The notes under the pieces are model-generated. The model was not told where the DNA came from and made no database searches. It worked only from the letters and a program-made list of their open reading frames with translations. This document shows, one piece after another, positions 1 to 7,662 of a stretch of DNA of 17,746 nt. Position 1 is the first letter of the stretch, and each line of letters begins with the position of its first letter. The DNA is from Maritimibacter sp. (lineage in GTDB: Bacteria; Pseudomonadota; Alphaproteobacteria; Rhodobacterales; Rhodobacteraceae): contig JAGRMP010000310.1 in the NCBI GenBank assembly GCA_020441225.1, positions 1 to 17,746 on the forward strand, given 5' to 3'. The translations under genes were made by a program, and so were the position numbers.

Positions 1-2
1 CC

Positions 3-728
3 GGCATGGGGTCCGACGTGACCGGCACCTCCTCGATCATAACCCTCCTGCACGACGACGCGTTGGTCGATCCCCAGGTGTCCAACGTGCTCACGCCGAA
101 TGGCGTCTGGGGGGTGATGACCCTGCTCGAAGCCGGCGGCGACGCCGTGCGCTGGGCGCGGCGCGCGCTCCACGACAACCGCCGCAGCTACGAGGAGGTC
201 GCCGAGCTTGCCACCCATGCCCCGCCCGGCGCCGGCGGGCTGTTCTTCCTGCCCTACCTCTCCGGCGAGCGGGTGGCCGAAAAGCACAATTCCCGCGCCC
301 AGTTCTTCGGCCTCAAGGCCGAGACCGGCCTCGCCGATCTCCACCGTGCGGTGCTGGAGGGCGTGGTGTTCTCGGTGCGGCGCGTGCTCGACGCCCTGCC
401 CGACGGCATGGCCCGCCCGGATCGGATCGTTGCCGCGTCCGGTGGCGCGAAATCGGCGCTGTGGCTGAAGATCAAGGCCTCGATGTACCGCGTGCCCTAT
501 GTGGTGCCGGAAGAGCTCGAATGCGGCGTGGTCGGCGCGGCGGCGCTGATGGCGGCCTCGACCGGCGACGCGCCGGACATCGAGACCGCAGTCGCGCGGA
601 TGGTCCGGTTCGAGACCGAGATCCAGCCCGATCCGCACTGGGCCGACCTCTACGACCGGATGATGCCGATCTACGCCCGCCTCTACGAAAGCTCCAAAGC
701 CTATTGGGACGACCTCGACGCGCTATGA
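3..728 (+). CDS. FGGY-family carbohydrate kinase (xylulokinase-like), C-terminal part; 5' end outside window
   Basis: This frame is open from the first bases of the window, so the true start lies upstream. The visible 241 or so residues are the C-terminal (FGGY_C) half of an ATP-dependent sugar kinase. It contains the LPYLSGER block, the helix with RAVLEGVVFSVRRVLDAL, and the nucleotide-binding stretch ASGGAKSALWLKIKASMYRV followed by ECGVVGAAALMA, which matches the second FGGY signature region. Family knowledge says such enzymes phosphorylate a ketose or polyol, typically D-xylulose. The exact sugar cannot be read from this half. It ends in an ATGA overlap with the HAD gene, so the two are translationally coupled and belong to one sugar-catabolic operon. 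The N-terminal substrate half is missing from the window. Confidence 0.9.
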   Translation, partial: GMGSDVTGTSSIITLLHDDALVDPQVSNVLTPNGVWGVMTLLEAGGDAVRWARRALHDNRRSYEEVAELATHAPPGAGGLFFLPYLSGERVAEKHNSRAQFFGLKAETGLADLHRAVLEGVVFSVRRVLDALPDGMARPDRIVAASGGAKSALWLKIKASMYRVPYVVPEELECGVVGAAALMAASTGDAPDIETAVARMVRFETEIQPDPHWADLYDRMMPIYARLYESSKAYWDDLDAL

Positions 729-1393
729 CCTTCGCTGCCATCCTCTGGGATCTCGACGGTACGCTGGTCGACAGCGAGCCCGCCCATGCCGCCGCTTTCG
801 ACGCCGCGCTGGCCGAGCTCGGGCTTTCGGTGCAGCCGGACTTCCACGCCCGGATGCTCGGCGTGAACGAGGCGGGCGTCTACGAGGCCCTGGTCGCCGA
901 AACCGGCGCCGTCATAAGCCGGGCTGACTGGAGCCGGCGCAAGTGGTCGCATTACCAGCGCCATGCCGCGGCGATCCGGCGCCGCGCGGGCGTGGCCGAC
1001 GTGGCCGTCGCGTTGTCCGCACGCGGCATCCCGGCCGCAGTGGTCTCGAACTCCACCGCCGACGAGGTGGCCGTCGCGCTGGTCGCCACCGGTCTCGGCC
1101 CCGTCTTTGCAACCACCGTCAGTTTCGCCGATGTCAGCCGCGGCAAGCCCGACCCCGAAGGCTACCTCCTCGGGGCGCAGCGCCTCGGCGTACCTCCCGC
1201 CGCCTGCCTGGTGGTCGAAGACAGCCCTGTCGGCGCCGCCGCCGGCCAGGCTGCGGGCATGGGGGTGATCTTTCATCCCCAGGCCGCACACCCTGATCCC
1301 GTCGCCGCCGCGCCCGGAGCGCGCTACCTCGCGCCCGGCAGCGCACTCGGAGCGCTCATCGCACATGCCATGACCACTGGAGACCTCGTATGA
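725..1393 (+). CDS. HAD-superfamily hydrolase (phosphatase / beta-phosphoglucomutase-like)
   Basis: A 222-residue haloacid dehalogenase-fold protein with all four motifs. Motif I is DLDGT with the nucleophile D9 and acid D11, motif II has S108 in VVSNST, motif III has K141 in RGKPDP, and motif IV is the E165-D166 pair in VVEDSP. Residues about 15-85 form the helical cap of the phosphoglucomutase-like subfamily. Such enzymes dephosphorylate sugar phosphates or isomerise them through a phospho-aspartate; the sequence does not tell which. It starts inside the stop of the sugar kinase gene and ends inside the start of the aldo/keto reductase gene (both ATGA overlaps). HAD genes beside xylulokinase genes are known from Rhodobacter polyol clusters. 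A kinase coupled to a phosphatase suggests damage control or a mutase step. Confidence 0.93.
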   Translation: MTFAAILWDLDGTLVDSEPAHAAAFDAALAELGLSVQPDFHARMLGVNEAGVYEALVAETGAVISRADWSRRKWSHYQRHAAAIRRRAGVADVAVALSARGIPAAVVSNSTADEVAVALVATGLGPVFATTVSFADVSRGKPDPEGYLLGAQRLGVPPAACLVVEDSPVGAAAGQAAGMGVIFHPQAAHPDPVAAAPGARYLAPGSALGALIAHAMTTGDLV

Positions 1394-2220
1394 CCGACAT
1401 CCCAAGCCTGCCGCTGTCCGACGGCCATAAGATTCCCCAGCTCGGGACGGGCGTGTGGCAGATTCCGGATGCGCAAACCGGGGCCGTCGTGGCTTCGGCG
1501 ATCGAAAAGGGCTACCGGCTGATCGACGGTGCCTTCATCTACGGAAACGAGGCCGGACTTGGCGAAGGCGTGCGCCTTGCGGGCGTACCACGCGGCGCGC
1601 TGTTCATCACCACCAAGGTCTGGAACGCCGACCAGGGCCGCGCGGCGGCACGCGCTTCTGTCGCCCGCTCGCTCGAGACGATGGGGCTCGACTATCTCGA
1701 CCTCGTGCTGATCCACTGGCCCTGCCCCGGGAAGGGCCGCTACGTCGAGACCTGGGAAGCGCTCATCGAGATGCAATCCGAGGGGCTGATGCGCTCGATC
1801 GGCGTGTCCAACTTCAACCCGGACCACCTCGACCGGATCATCGACGCCACCGGGGTCAAGCCGGTCCTGAACCAGATCGAGGTCAACCCGAAGATGGCCA
1901 ACCGCGCGCTGCGCGCCGCCAATGCCGCGCGCGGCGTCCTCACCCAGGGATGGACGCCGCTCGGCGAAGGCAAGACCTTCGATTTCCCGCAGATCGCCGA
2001 CATCTGCACGCGCACCGGCAAGAGCCCGACCCAGGTGACCCTGCGCTGGCACATGCAGCTCGGCCATTCCACCGTGCCGCGCGCCGCCAACCCCGCGCAC
2101 CAGGCGGAAAACCTCGACATTTTCGATTTCGAGCTCACCGAGGACGAGATGGCGGCCATCGCCACGCTCGACTGGAACGCGCGTTGCGGCCCCGACCCGC
2201 TGTTTTTCGAATGGGAGTAG
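1390..2220 (+). CDS. Aldo/keto reductase (2,5-diketogluconate reductase-like)
   Basis: A 276-residue (beta/alpha)8-barrel NAD(P)H oxidoreductase with the complete catalytic tetrad: D46 and Y51 in LIDGAFIYGNE, K76 in FITTKVWN and H109 in VLIHWP. Further family blocks are IGVSNFNPDHLDRII (from about 137), NQIEVNP (161-167) and the C-terminal AENLDIFDFEL. The usual IDTA is IDGA here. The 2'-phosphate-binding IPKS motif is replaced by VPRA, with R231 where lysine is expected, which could change cofactor preference. These enzymes reduce aldoses or ketoses to polyols, or run in reverse. The start overlaps the HAD stop by ATGA, and the epimerase gene begins three bases after its stop. The role is inferred as interconversion of a polyol and a ketose in this operon. 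Confidence 0.94.
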   Translation: MTDIPSLPLSDGHKIPQLGTGVWQIPDAQTGAVVASAIEKGYRLIDGAFIYGNEAGLGEGVRLAGVPRGALFITTKVWNADQGRAAARASVARSLETMGLDYLDLVLIHWPCPGKGRYVETWEALIEMQSEGLMRSIGVSNFNPDHLDRIIDATGVKPVLNQIEVNPKMANRALRAANAARGVLTQGWTPLGEGKTFDFPQIADICTRTGKSPTQVTLRWHMQLGHSTVPRAANPAHQAENLDIFDFELTEDEMAAIATLDWNARCGPDPLFFEWE

Positions 2221-2223
2221 ACC

Positions 2224-3090
2224 ATGCAAGGTTTCGGTATTCATTCCAGCATCTGGACGATGGACTGGACCCCGGCCGCCGCGGAGCATGCCGTGGGCGA
2301 AGCCGTGCGCCACGGTTTCGATTTCGTCGAAATCGCGCTGCTGAAACCGACCGAGGTCGATACCGGCCATAGCCGCGCCCTGTTCGAGCGGGCCGGCATC
2401 GGCGCGGTGTGCTCGCTCGGTCTGCCCGAGGCCGCCTGGCCCTCGCGCGATCCGCAGGCCGGTATCGACTTCCTGAAGGTGGCGATCGACGCCGCCGCCG
2501 ATATGGGCGCGGTGGCCCTGTCCGGTGTAATCTACGGCGGCATCGGCGAGCGCTCGGGACGTCCGCCCACCGAAGCGGAATACGACAACGTCGCGCATTG
2601 CCTCGACATGTCGGCCAAACACGCCCGGACCCGCGGCATAGACCTCGGCGTCGAGGCGGTAAACCGCTACGAGACCCATCTCATCAACACCGGTCGGCAG
2701 GCCGCGGACATGGTCGAACGCATCGGAGCGGCCAACATGTTCGTCCACCTCGACACCTACCACATGAACATCGAGGAAAAGGGCATCGCCCAGGGCATCC
2801 TCGCCGCCGGTGAGCACCTGCGCTACATCCATCTCTCGGAGTCCGACCGCGGCGTGCCCGGCAAGGGCAACGTGCGCTGGGACGAAATCTACGCCGCGCT
2901 CGCCGCCATCGGGTTCCGCGGTGGGCTGGCGATGGAAAGCTTCATGAACATGCCCGAGGAACTCGCCTGGGGCCTGTCGGTCTGGCGCCCCGTGGCCGAC
3001 AGCACCGAAGAAGTGATCGGCGAGGGCCTGATGTTCCTGCGCGGCAAGGCCGAGCAATATGCGCTGATCGAGAAACGGGGCAAGGCATGA
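2224..3090 (+). CDS. Sugar 3-epimerase/isomerase, xylose isomerase-like TIM barrel (D-tagatose/D-psicose 3-epimerase family)
   Basis: A 288-residue protein of the AP endonuclease 2/xylose isomerase-like TIM-barrel family. The four divalent-metal ligands expected for ketose 3-epimerases are in place: E144 (LGVEAVNRYE), D177 (HLDTYHMN), H203 (YIHLSES) and E238 (LAMESF). E150, H180 and R209 sit where the family binds substrate O2/O3. Length and spacing fit D-tagatose or D-psicose 3-epimerase and L-ribulose 3-epimerase. Hydroxypyruvate isomerase is a less likely alternative. It begins three bases after the aldo/keto reductase stop and overlaps the VOC gene by ATGA. The inferred job is C3 epimerisation of a rare ketose feeding the upstream kinase. 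Confidence 0.92.
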   Translation: MQGFGIHSSIWTMDWTPAAAEHAVGEAVRHGFDFVEIALLKPTEVDTGHSRALFERAGIGAVCSLGLPEAAWPSRDPQAGIDFLKVAIDAAADMGAVALSGVIYGGIGERSGRPPTEAEYDNVAHCLDMSAKHARTRGIDLGVEAVNRYETHLINTGRQAADMVERIGAANMFVHLDTYHMNIEEKGIAQGILAAGEHLRYIHLSESDRGVPGKGNVRWDEIYAALAAIGFRGGLAMESFMNMPEELAWGLSVWRPVADSTEEVIGEGLMFLRGKAEQYALIEKRGKA

Positions 3091-3692
3091 TCCCGGTGCT
3101 GGCCGTCCAAGACCCTGACCGCGCCCGCGAGATGCTGGCCCGGGTATTCGGGTTTGTGCCCGGCGGCAACGGGTGCATGGAGTTCGGCGGGCAGTCCGTC
3201 GCGGTGGTCCATGCCGGTGACGTGCCGAACGGCATGCTCCGGATCCCGCTCGATCACGTCGCTTTCGCGGTATCCGATGCCGACGAGACCTGCGCGGCCT
3301 ATCTGGCGCGCGACGGGCACCTGGCCCGGGCGTTCACCCCGGACGGACCGCGGGACATCCCCGAGTTCTGGGACAATGGCGTGCGCTTCGTCTTCTTCGA
3401 TGGCCCGGACGGCTGGCCGCTGGAGTTCTGCGCGAAGAAAGGCACGCCTGGCCGCGCGGGCCACGATCACTTCGCCATCCGCACGGCGGACATTGGGGCC
3501 GACGAGGCGCGGCTCAGCTCCATCGGCGCCACGCCGGTGGCGCACCATCGGCTCAGCTCCGAAACCGGGTCGGTCGAGGTGCGGTTCCTGGCGCTTGGCA
3601 CGGACATGTTCGAAGTGTTCGACGAAGGACCGCATCCTGACGTCGACCCGGACCGCGGCTGGATCGGGCTGCTTCGGTCAGTGCCCCGATAA
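3087..3692 (+). CDS. VOC-superfamily (glyoxalase/dioxygenase fold) protein
   Basis: A 201-residue protein built from vicinal-oxygen-chelate repeats. It has a short leading half-module (1-45, with DPDRAREMLARVFGFVPGG), a module opening at LDHVAFAV with H57 and closing at WPLEFC with E113, and a module opening at GHDHFAI with H128 and closing at DMFEVFDEGPH. Paired His/Glu positions of this kind bind the metal in VOC enzymes. The reaction is not identifiable; epimerase, lyase, isomerase or ring-cleaving activities all occur in the fold. It overlaps the epimerase gene by ATGA and is the last gene of the operon, so it probably acts on an intermediate of the same sugar pathway. No plus-strand gene follows. 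Confidence 0.85.
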   Translation: MIPVLAVQDPDRAREMLARVFGFVPGGNGCMEFGGQSVAVVHAGDVPNGMLRIPLDHVAFAVSDADETCAAYLARDGHLARAFTPDGPRDIPEFWDNGVRFVFFDGPDGWPLEFCAKKGTPGRAGHDHFAIRTADIGADEARLSSIGATPVAHHRLSSETGSVEVRFLALGTDMFEVFDEGPHPDVDPDRGWIGLLRSVPR

Positions 3693-3720
3693 GACCTTTC
3701 GGACCTATCTCCGACGTCGC

Positions 3721-3735
3721 CGGACCGGCGGTCCG
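3721..3735 (+). terminator. Weak hairpin 29 bp after the sugar operon
   Basis: CGGACC pairs with GGTCCG across a GGC loop, giving six GC-rich base pairs. There is no T tract after it, so intrinsic termination is doubtful. It is the only clear hairpin just downstream of the VOC stop. Confidence 0.25.
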
Positions 3736-3810
3736 CCACGCAGGAGGTGCAGCCCCCGCAGCGAGCGAGGCCGCGAAACGACGGACCGGAGACCCGTCTC
3801 GAAGGTCGTT

Positions 3811-4468
3811 CACTTCGTGAAGGTCGAAGCGGACCTGGCAGCGGTCGAAGTCGATGTCGGGCGCGACCCTGAGCGCCCGCTCGATCCGCCGGTCGTGCTC
3901 CAGCGCGATGATGGCGCCGCGAACGGTCTGGCCCTTTTCGGCAAGCTCTGACAGCACATGACCCATGTAACGCTGGACCGGTCCGACAACCTTGTCGTTG
4001 GCCCGCCCCCGCGCCAGCTCCACCACATGCGTCTCCTTGCCATCCTTGCTCCGCGCCAGGATGTCGACGGGGCCGGTGTCCGATGGGTATTGCCGCCCGA
4101 TCGCTTCGCCGTCTTCAGTGTAGATATCCTGTGCCTTGCCCAGCAGGGTCTGTGGCCAGTTGGCGACCGGAAAGTCCCCAAGGTGCTTTTCGCGCGCGAC
4201 CACCGACGGGTCTTCGACGATCTCGTCGGGAACCACCCGATCCGGCGCCCACAGGCCCCCGACGATGGCCTCGATCTCTTCGGCGTGTGTCTCAACCGAG
4301 ATCACCGAGCCGATGGACCCGACCGAATTATGCAGGCCCTCGCTCAAGTCGCTGCGTTGGACAGTCACGCCATACCAATGGACGGGGCGCTTGTGCGGCC
4401 ACCCGTACCCCCGGGTCGCAGACGTAGTCGCCGGAGATCGCGCCGAAATGCTGGTACCCGTCCCCGAA
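3811..4468 (-). pseudogene. Remnant of a NucS-type (PD-(D/E)xK) nuclease-domain protein, truncated and frameshifted
   Basis: The minus strand encodes a recognisable C-terminal part of the protein family that joins a restriction-protein-like N-terminal region to an endonuclease NucS domain. Readable blocks in order are YQHFGAISGDYVCDPG, then after a frame change YGWPHKRPVHWYG, RSDLSEGLHNSVGSIGSV, EDPSVVAREKHLGDF, IGRQYPSDTGPVDILA, VVELARGRANDKVVG, and VRGAIIALEHDRRIERAL ending near FDLHE. Removing one G from the G5 run (C5 on the plus strand at 4408-4412) restores one continuous frame. No N-terminal domain or plausible start is found upstream. The nuclease motif ExK reads E-L-A: the catalytic lysine codon (4012-4014) encodes alanine. 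The frame also runs on into the VOC gene on the other strand. Together these mark a dead gene. The family assignment is from memory of its conserved blocks. Confidence 0.72.
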
Positions 4469-4992
4469 TGAGGCGCGGGTGCTGGCCCGGCGCTGAGCGG
4501 GCGCGGGAGAACAGCCCGGAAACGGCTTGTTCCCGGCCCTTCGCAAGTCGGCGCCGGGGTGGCACTCCGGTTTGCTTGAGGCCTGATCTTCTTCTGTTTT
4601 TCAAAGCCGGGGTGGCGGGGGGGATGGATCTGGTGTCCAACCGTCTCTGGCCGCAGCCCGTGCCTGTCCGAGTGTCGGACCCGCCTGCCAAGTTTTTTTT
4701 GTCGCCAAAAGGTCCGGACAAATGCCGTTCGACAGGGAGTACGCGAAGATCCAGATCGCGGATAGGGCGGCCATTGGATCAAGCAGGTTCGACAATTCCG
4801 CGCGCGTCTTGTCGGACCAGCAGAAATGAAGCGTCCTTCGGCGACGTGCAGTGGGTTCGGCAACGAGGCGGTCGCAGCCAGCTCCAGTGTTGTCGAGCCG
4901 GTGCTACCGGACGCCAGCACCACAGGCACACCGTCCCCGTCGGTGTCGGGACAGCGAAAAACGGATGCCGCAGATGTCGAGAATGTCGGCCT
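4469..4992. other. Gene-poor interval between nuclease remnant and transporter operon
   Basis: No reading frame here shows a family motif or a convincing ribosome-binding site. The expected N-terminal half of the nuclease remnant is not recognisable in any minus-strand frame. An eight-T run lies at 4693-4700 on the plus strand without a stem before it. The interval is best read as decayed sequence. Confidence 0.5.
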
Positions 4993-6000
4993 TCAATTCG
5001 CCTTTCCTTCGTCTATGGCCGCAGCGAGCAGCTTCTTCATTGCCAGGGGTTCGCGCCGCCCGTGCGCCCGCCAGAACCCGACGATGCCGTCCGGCAGATA
5101 GAGGGCGAAACCGATTGCCACCAAGCCGATACCGGCCAGGTACCAGGCGCCGAAGTCGCCAAAAACTTCCTGCAATGCGAAGAACAGGAGCGCTCCAAGG
5201 ATAGGTCCGGTGAAGGTGCCCAATCCCCCCACCAGCACCATGAACAGCATGAACACCGACCATTGAACCCCGAAGGCGGTGCGCGGCTGGAAGGTAATCG
5301 CGGAGGCCAGCCAAAGCGTGCCGGCGAGCGCACAACCGAAAGCCGCCGCAAGATAGACCAGGCGCTTGACCCGCATCGTCGAGATGCCGACAGAGGCCGC
5401 GGCCTCCTCGTCGTCGCGGATTGCCTGGGCCTCGGCCCCGACCCCACCGCGGAGCAGCCGCCAGGTCAACACCGACATCACCGCGACCGATACCAGAGCC
5501 GCAAAGTAGATTGCGTTGCGTCGCAGATCGGGGTCGTAGGCGTTGAGGGCCACCAGTGAGGTGCCGGTCTCGCCCTGGATCAGCGGGTCGAATGAAACCA
5601 GCGACCGGATCACTTCGGCCAGCACCCAGGTCGAGATGGCGAATTCGCCGGGCTTCATGCGCAGTACGAACCAGCTCAGCACCCAGGCGGCGGCGAGCGT
5701 GACGGCGGCGCCGGCGAAGACCGCTGCGAAGGGCGGCAGGCCTGCTTCGACCATGCGCACCATGGCGTAGCCGCCGAGGCCCACGAAGGCCTGCTGGCCG
5801 ACCGAGACCAGACCCGCATAGCCCGCCATCAGGTTCCACATCACCGCGAGCACGAGGTAGACGAACAGCAGTGTGAGCTTGTCAACCAGCAGCGCAGAGC
5901 CGAGGAACGGCAGGCAGGCCAGCACGGTGAAACCGGCGGCGGCGGTCCAGATCAGCGCCCGGTCGGCCTTGGGAAGCGGCAGCAGTTGGGGCTCGGTCAT
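4993..6000 (-). CDS. Branched-chain-type ABC transporter permease (LivM family)
   Basis: A 335-residue inner-membrane permease. After a short cytoplasmic N-terminus there are hydrophobic segments at about 15-38 and 42-62, then the LivM signature GYAGLVSVGQQAFVGLGGY (60-78). Further membrane segments follow, and a cytoplasmic coupling loop (AIRDDEEAAASVGIS) sits where LivM has AIRDNEIAAEALGI. The open frame extends far upstream, but that part is antisense-free shadow of LivH in another frame. The ATG at 6000 is chosen because it overlaps the LivH stop by ATGA and gives normal family length. With LivH it forms the membrane channel of the importer. It is the last gene of the eight-gene operon. 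The substrate cannot be inferred from this subunit. Confidence 0.93.
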   Translation of the reverse strand: MTEPQLLPLPKADRALIWTAAAGFTVLACLPFLGSALLVDKLTLLFVYLVLAVMWNLMAGYAGLVSVGQQAFVGLGGYAMVRMVEAGLPPFAAVFAGAAVTLAAAWVLSWFVLRMKPGEFAISTWVLAEVIRSLVSFDPLIQGETGTSLVALNAYDPDLRRNAIYFAALVSVAVMSVLTWRLLRGGVGAEAQAIRDDEEAAASVGISTMRVKRLVYLAAAFGCALAGTLWLASAITFQPRTAFGVQWSVFMLFMVLVGGLGTFTGPILGALLFFALQEVFGDFGAWYLAGIGLVAIGFALYLPDGIVGFWRAHGRREPLAMKKLLAAAIDEGKAN

Positions 6001-6935
6001 GGTGCGGTCCTCCCGGTGTCGGCGCGACGTTTCGGTGGGTGCAGCACCGCATGAATCAACCCGTGCCAACTGCCGTGGCTTGCCGCGGCGTCGCGCGCCA
6101 AGCGCGTGATCAGAACGAAGAGAAAAAGGCAGTGCCCGGCCAACACGGAGAATTGCGCCGAGATCGTGCCGCCCACGGCTTGCGCGACCCCCAGCGAGAC
6201 CCCGCCGATGAGCGTGCCCCGCAGCGAGCCGATACCGCCGATGACCACCGCCTCGAAGGCGAAGATGAGCTGCATCGGTCCGGCGTAGGGGGTGACCTGT
6301 GCGCGCATGGCGAAGAAGATGCCCGCGAGCCCCGCCAGCGCCACCGCCATGGCAGCCGCAGCGCGGTGGGCGCGAGCGGCATCCACGCCGCAGAGCTCTG
6401 CCGCTTCGCTGTCGGTTGCGGTGGCGCGGATCGCCCGGCCCAACCGGGTGCGGGTCAGAACGAGGTGCAGCGCGCCAAGCAACGCGACAGCGGTCACGAA
6501 GGTATAGACCGGAAGCTCGCCGACGATGATCCCGCCGGGCAGGGTCCAGCCCGACCAACTCAGCGCGCCGATATGAGCGCCGAGCGACCTGGTGTCGGAG
6601 CCGAAGGCGGCGAACATGCCGTTCTGCAGCGCCGCGCCGAGGCCGATGGTCGTGAGGATCGGCACCAGGAAACCGCCGCGGATGGCGCGTTCGAAGACAA
6701 GCGCCTGCATCGCCCAGCCGAGCCCTGCCATCACCGGCAGCACCAGTACGATCGCCCAGATCACCGGCAGACCCAGCCCCTGCACCGCCCAAAGCGCGAG
6801 CATCGCGCCGAGGACCGCCATGTCGCCATGCGCAAGGTTGATGAAGCGCACCACGCCGAACATCAGCGACAGCCCCGCGGCGAGCAGGGCGAAATAGCCG
6901 CCCAGCAGGATGCCCTGGATCAAGGCGTCAAGCAT
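5997..6935 (-). CDS. Branched-chain-type ABC transporter permease (LivH family)
   Basis: A 312-residue integral membrane protein with the characteristic LivH opening: GILLGGYFALLAAGLSLMFG (about 8-27) followed by VRFINLAHGDMAVLGA. Several more hydrophobic segments follow. The coupling loop RAIRATATDSEAAELCGVD (about 170-188) corresponds to the LivH RAxAxDxxxAxLxGI loop that contacts the ATPases. A late segment, FEAVVIGGIGSLRGTLIGG, is also diagnostic. It overlaps LivF by 8 bp and LivM by 4 bp, so the subunits are translationally coupled. It pairs with LivM in the inner membrane. Confidence 0.94.
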   Translation of the reverse strand: MLDALIQGILLGGYFALLAAGLSLMFGVVRFINLAHGDMAVLGAMLALWAVQGLGLPVIWAIVLVLPVMAGLGWAMQALVFERAIRGGFLVPILTTIGLGAALQNGMFAAFGSDTRSLGAHIGALSWSGWTLPGGIIVGELPVYTFVTAVALLGALHLVLTRTRLGRAIRATATDSEAAELCGVDAARAHRAAAAMAVALAGLAGIFFAMRAQVTPYAGPMQLIFAFEAVVIGGIGSLRGTLIGGVSLGVAQAVGGTISAQFSVLAGHCLFLFVLITRLARDAAASHGSWHGLIHAVLHPPKRRADTGRTAP

Positions 6936-7662
6936 CTTTTGTCTCCTTTGCGGCCCCGTCGGGTGTGTGAATGCCGAAATAGGCGTTGGTGATCTGGTCG
7001 CGGGTCAGATCTGCAGGGGCGCCGTCTAGCTCGAGCCTGCCCTCGGCCATGCAGAGGACCCGGGTCGAGAACGCCATTGCCCGGGCGATATCCTGCTCGA
7101 CAAGGATCATCGTCATCTCGCCGCGCACCCGCGCGAGCGATTGATAGACGAGATCGACCGCGGCGGGAGAGAGCCCCAGCGACACCTCGTCGAGCAGGAT
7201 CAGGGAGGGGTTGGCCATCAGGGCGCGCCCGATGGCAACCGCCTGGCGTTGCCCGCCCGACAGCCCGCCGGCCGGCTGGGACAGGAGCGGCGCGACCTGC
7301 GGCAGCGCGTCGAGCACGGTGTCGAACGTCCATCGGCCAGAGCGCCCGTTCTCGCCGGCGAGCGCCAGGTTCTCCCGCACGGTCATGTCGGCAAACAGCC
7401 GCCGGCCCTCGGGCGCCATCGCGATGCCCGCGCGCACCCGCTCGTGGGCGCGAAGCCCGCCGATATTCGCCCCGTTGAACGTGAGCGTGCCGCCGGCCAG
7501 CGGATGGGCCCCCGCCAACACCCGCATCAACGTGGTCTTCCCCGCACCATTGGCACCAATCAACGAGACCACCTCGGCCTCGGCCACGTCGAGCGTGAGC
7601 GGATGCACCGCCGTGAGCAACTCGTAGCGCGCTTCGATCGCGCTCAACCCCAGAACAGTCAT
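6928..7662 (-). CDS. Branched-chain-type ABC transporter ATP-binding protein (LivF family)
   Basis: A 244-residue cytoplasmic ATPase with Walker A GANGAGKTT (36-44), LivF-type APEGRRLFADMTVRENL around the Q loop, ABC signature LSGGQ (134-138), and Walker B LILLDE with D158 and E159. The H-loop region is VEQD. Length and motif spacing are normal. It overlaps LivG by ATGA upstream and LivH by 8 bp downstream. It forms the nucleotide-binding pair with LivG and powers import through LivH/LivM. Confidence 0.95.
   Translation of the reverse strand: MTVLGLSAIEARYELLTAVHPLTLDVAEAEVVSLIGANGAGKTTLMRVLAGAHPLAGGTLTFNGANIGGLRAHERVRAGIAMAPEGRRLFADMTVRENLALAGENGRSGRWTFDTVLDALPQVAPLLSQPAGGLSGGQRQAVAIGRALMANPSLILLDEVSLGLSPAAVDLVYQSLARVRGEMTMILVEQDIARAMAFSTRVLCMAEGRLELDGAPADLTRDQITNAYFGIHTPDGAAKETKDA

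Noticed and set aside
1324..3057. Long minus-strand open frame of 577 codons
   Set aside because: It runs antisense to the aldo/keto reductase and epimerase genes, has Arg/Gly/His-rich composition and no family motif. It is a shadow caused by high GC.
4693..4700. Eight-T run as a plus-strand terminator
   Set aside because: No stem precedes it and no plus-strand gene ends just upstream.
3820..4929. The nuclease remnant as an intact 458-residue gene
   Set aside because: The first third of that frame has no family similarity, the expected N-terminal blocks are in another frame, and the end runs into the VOC gene on the opposite strand.
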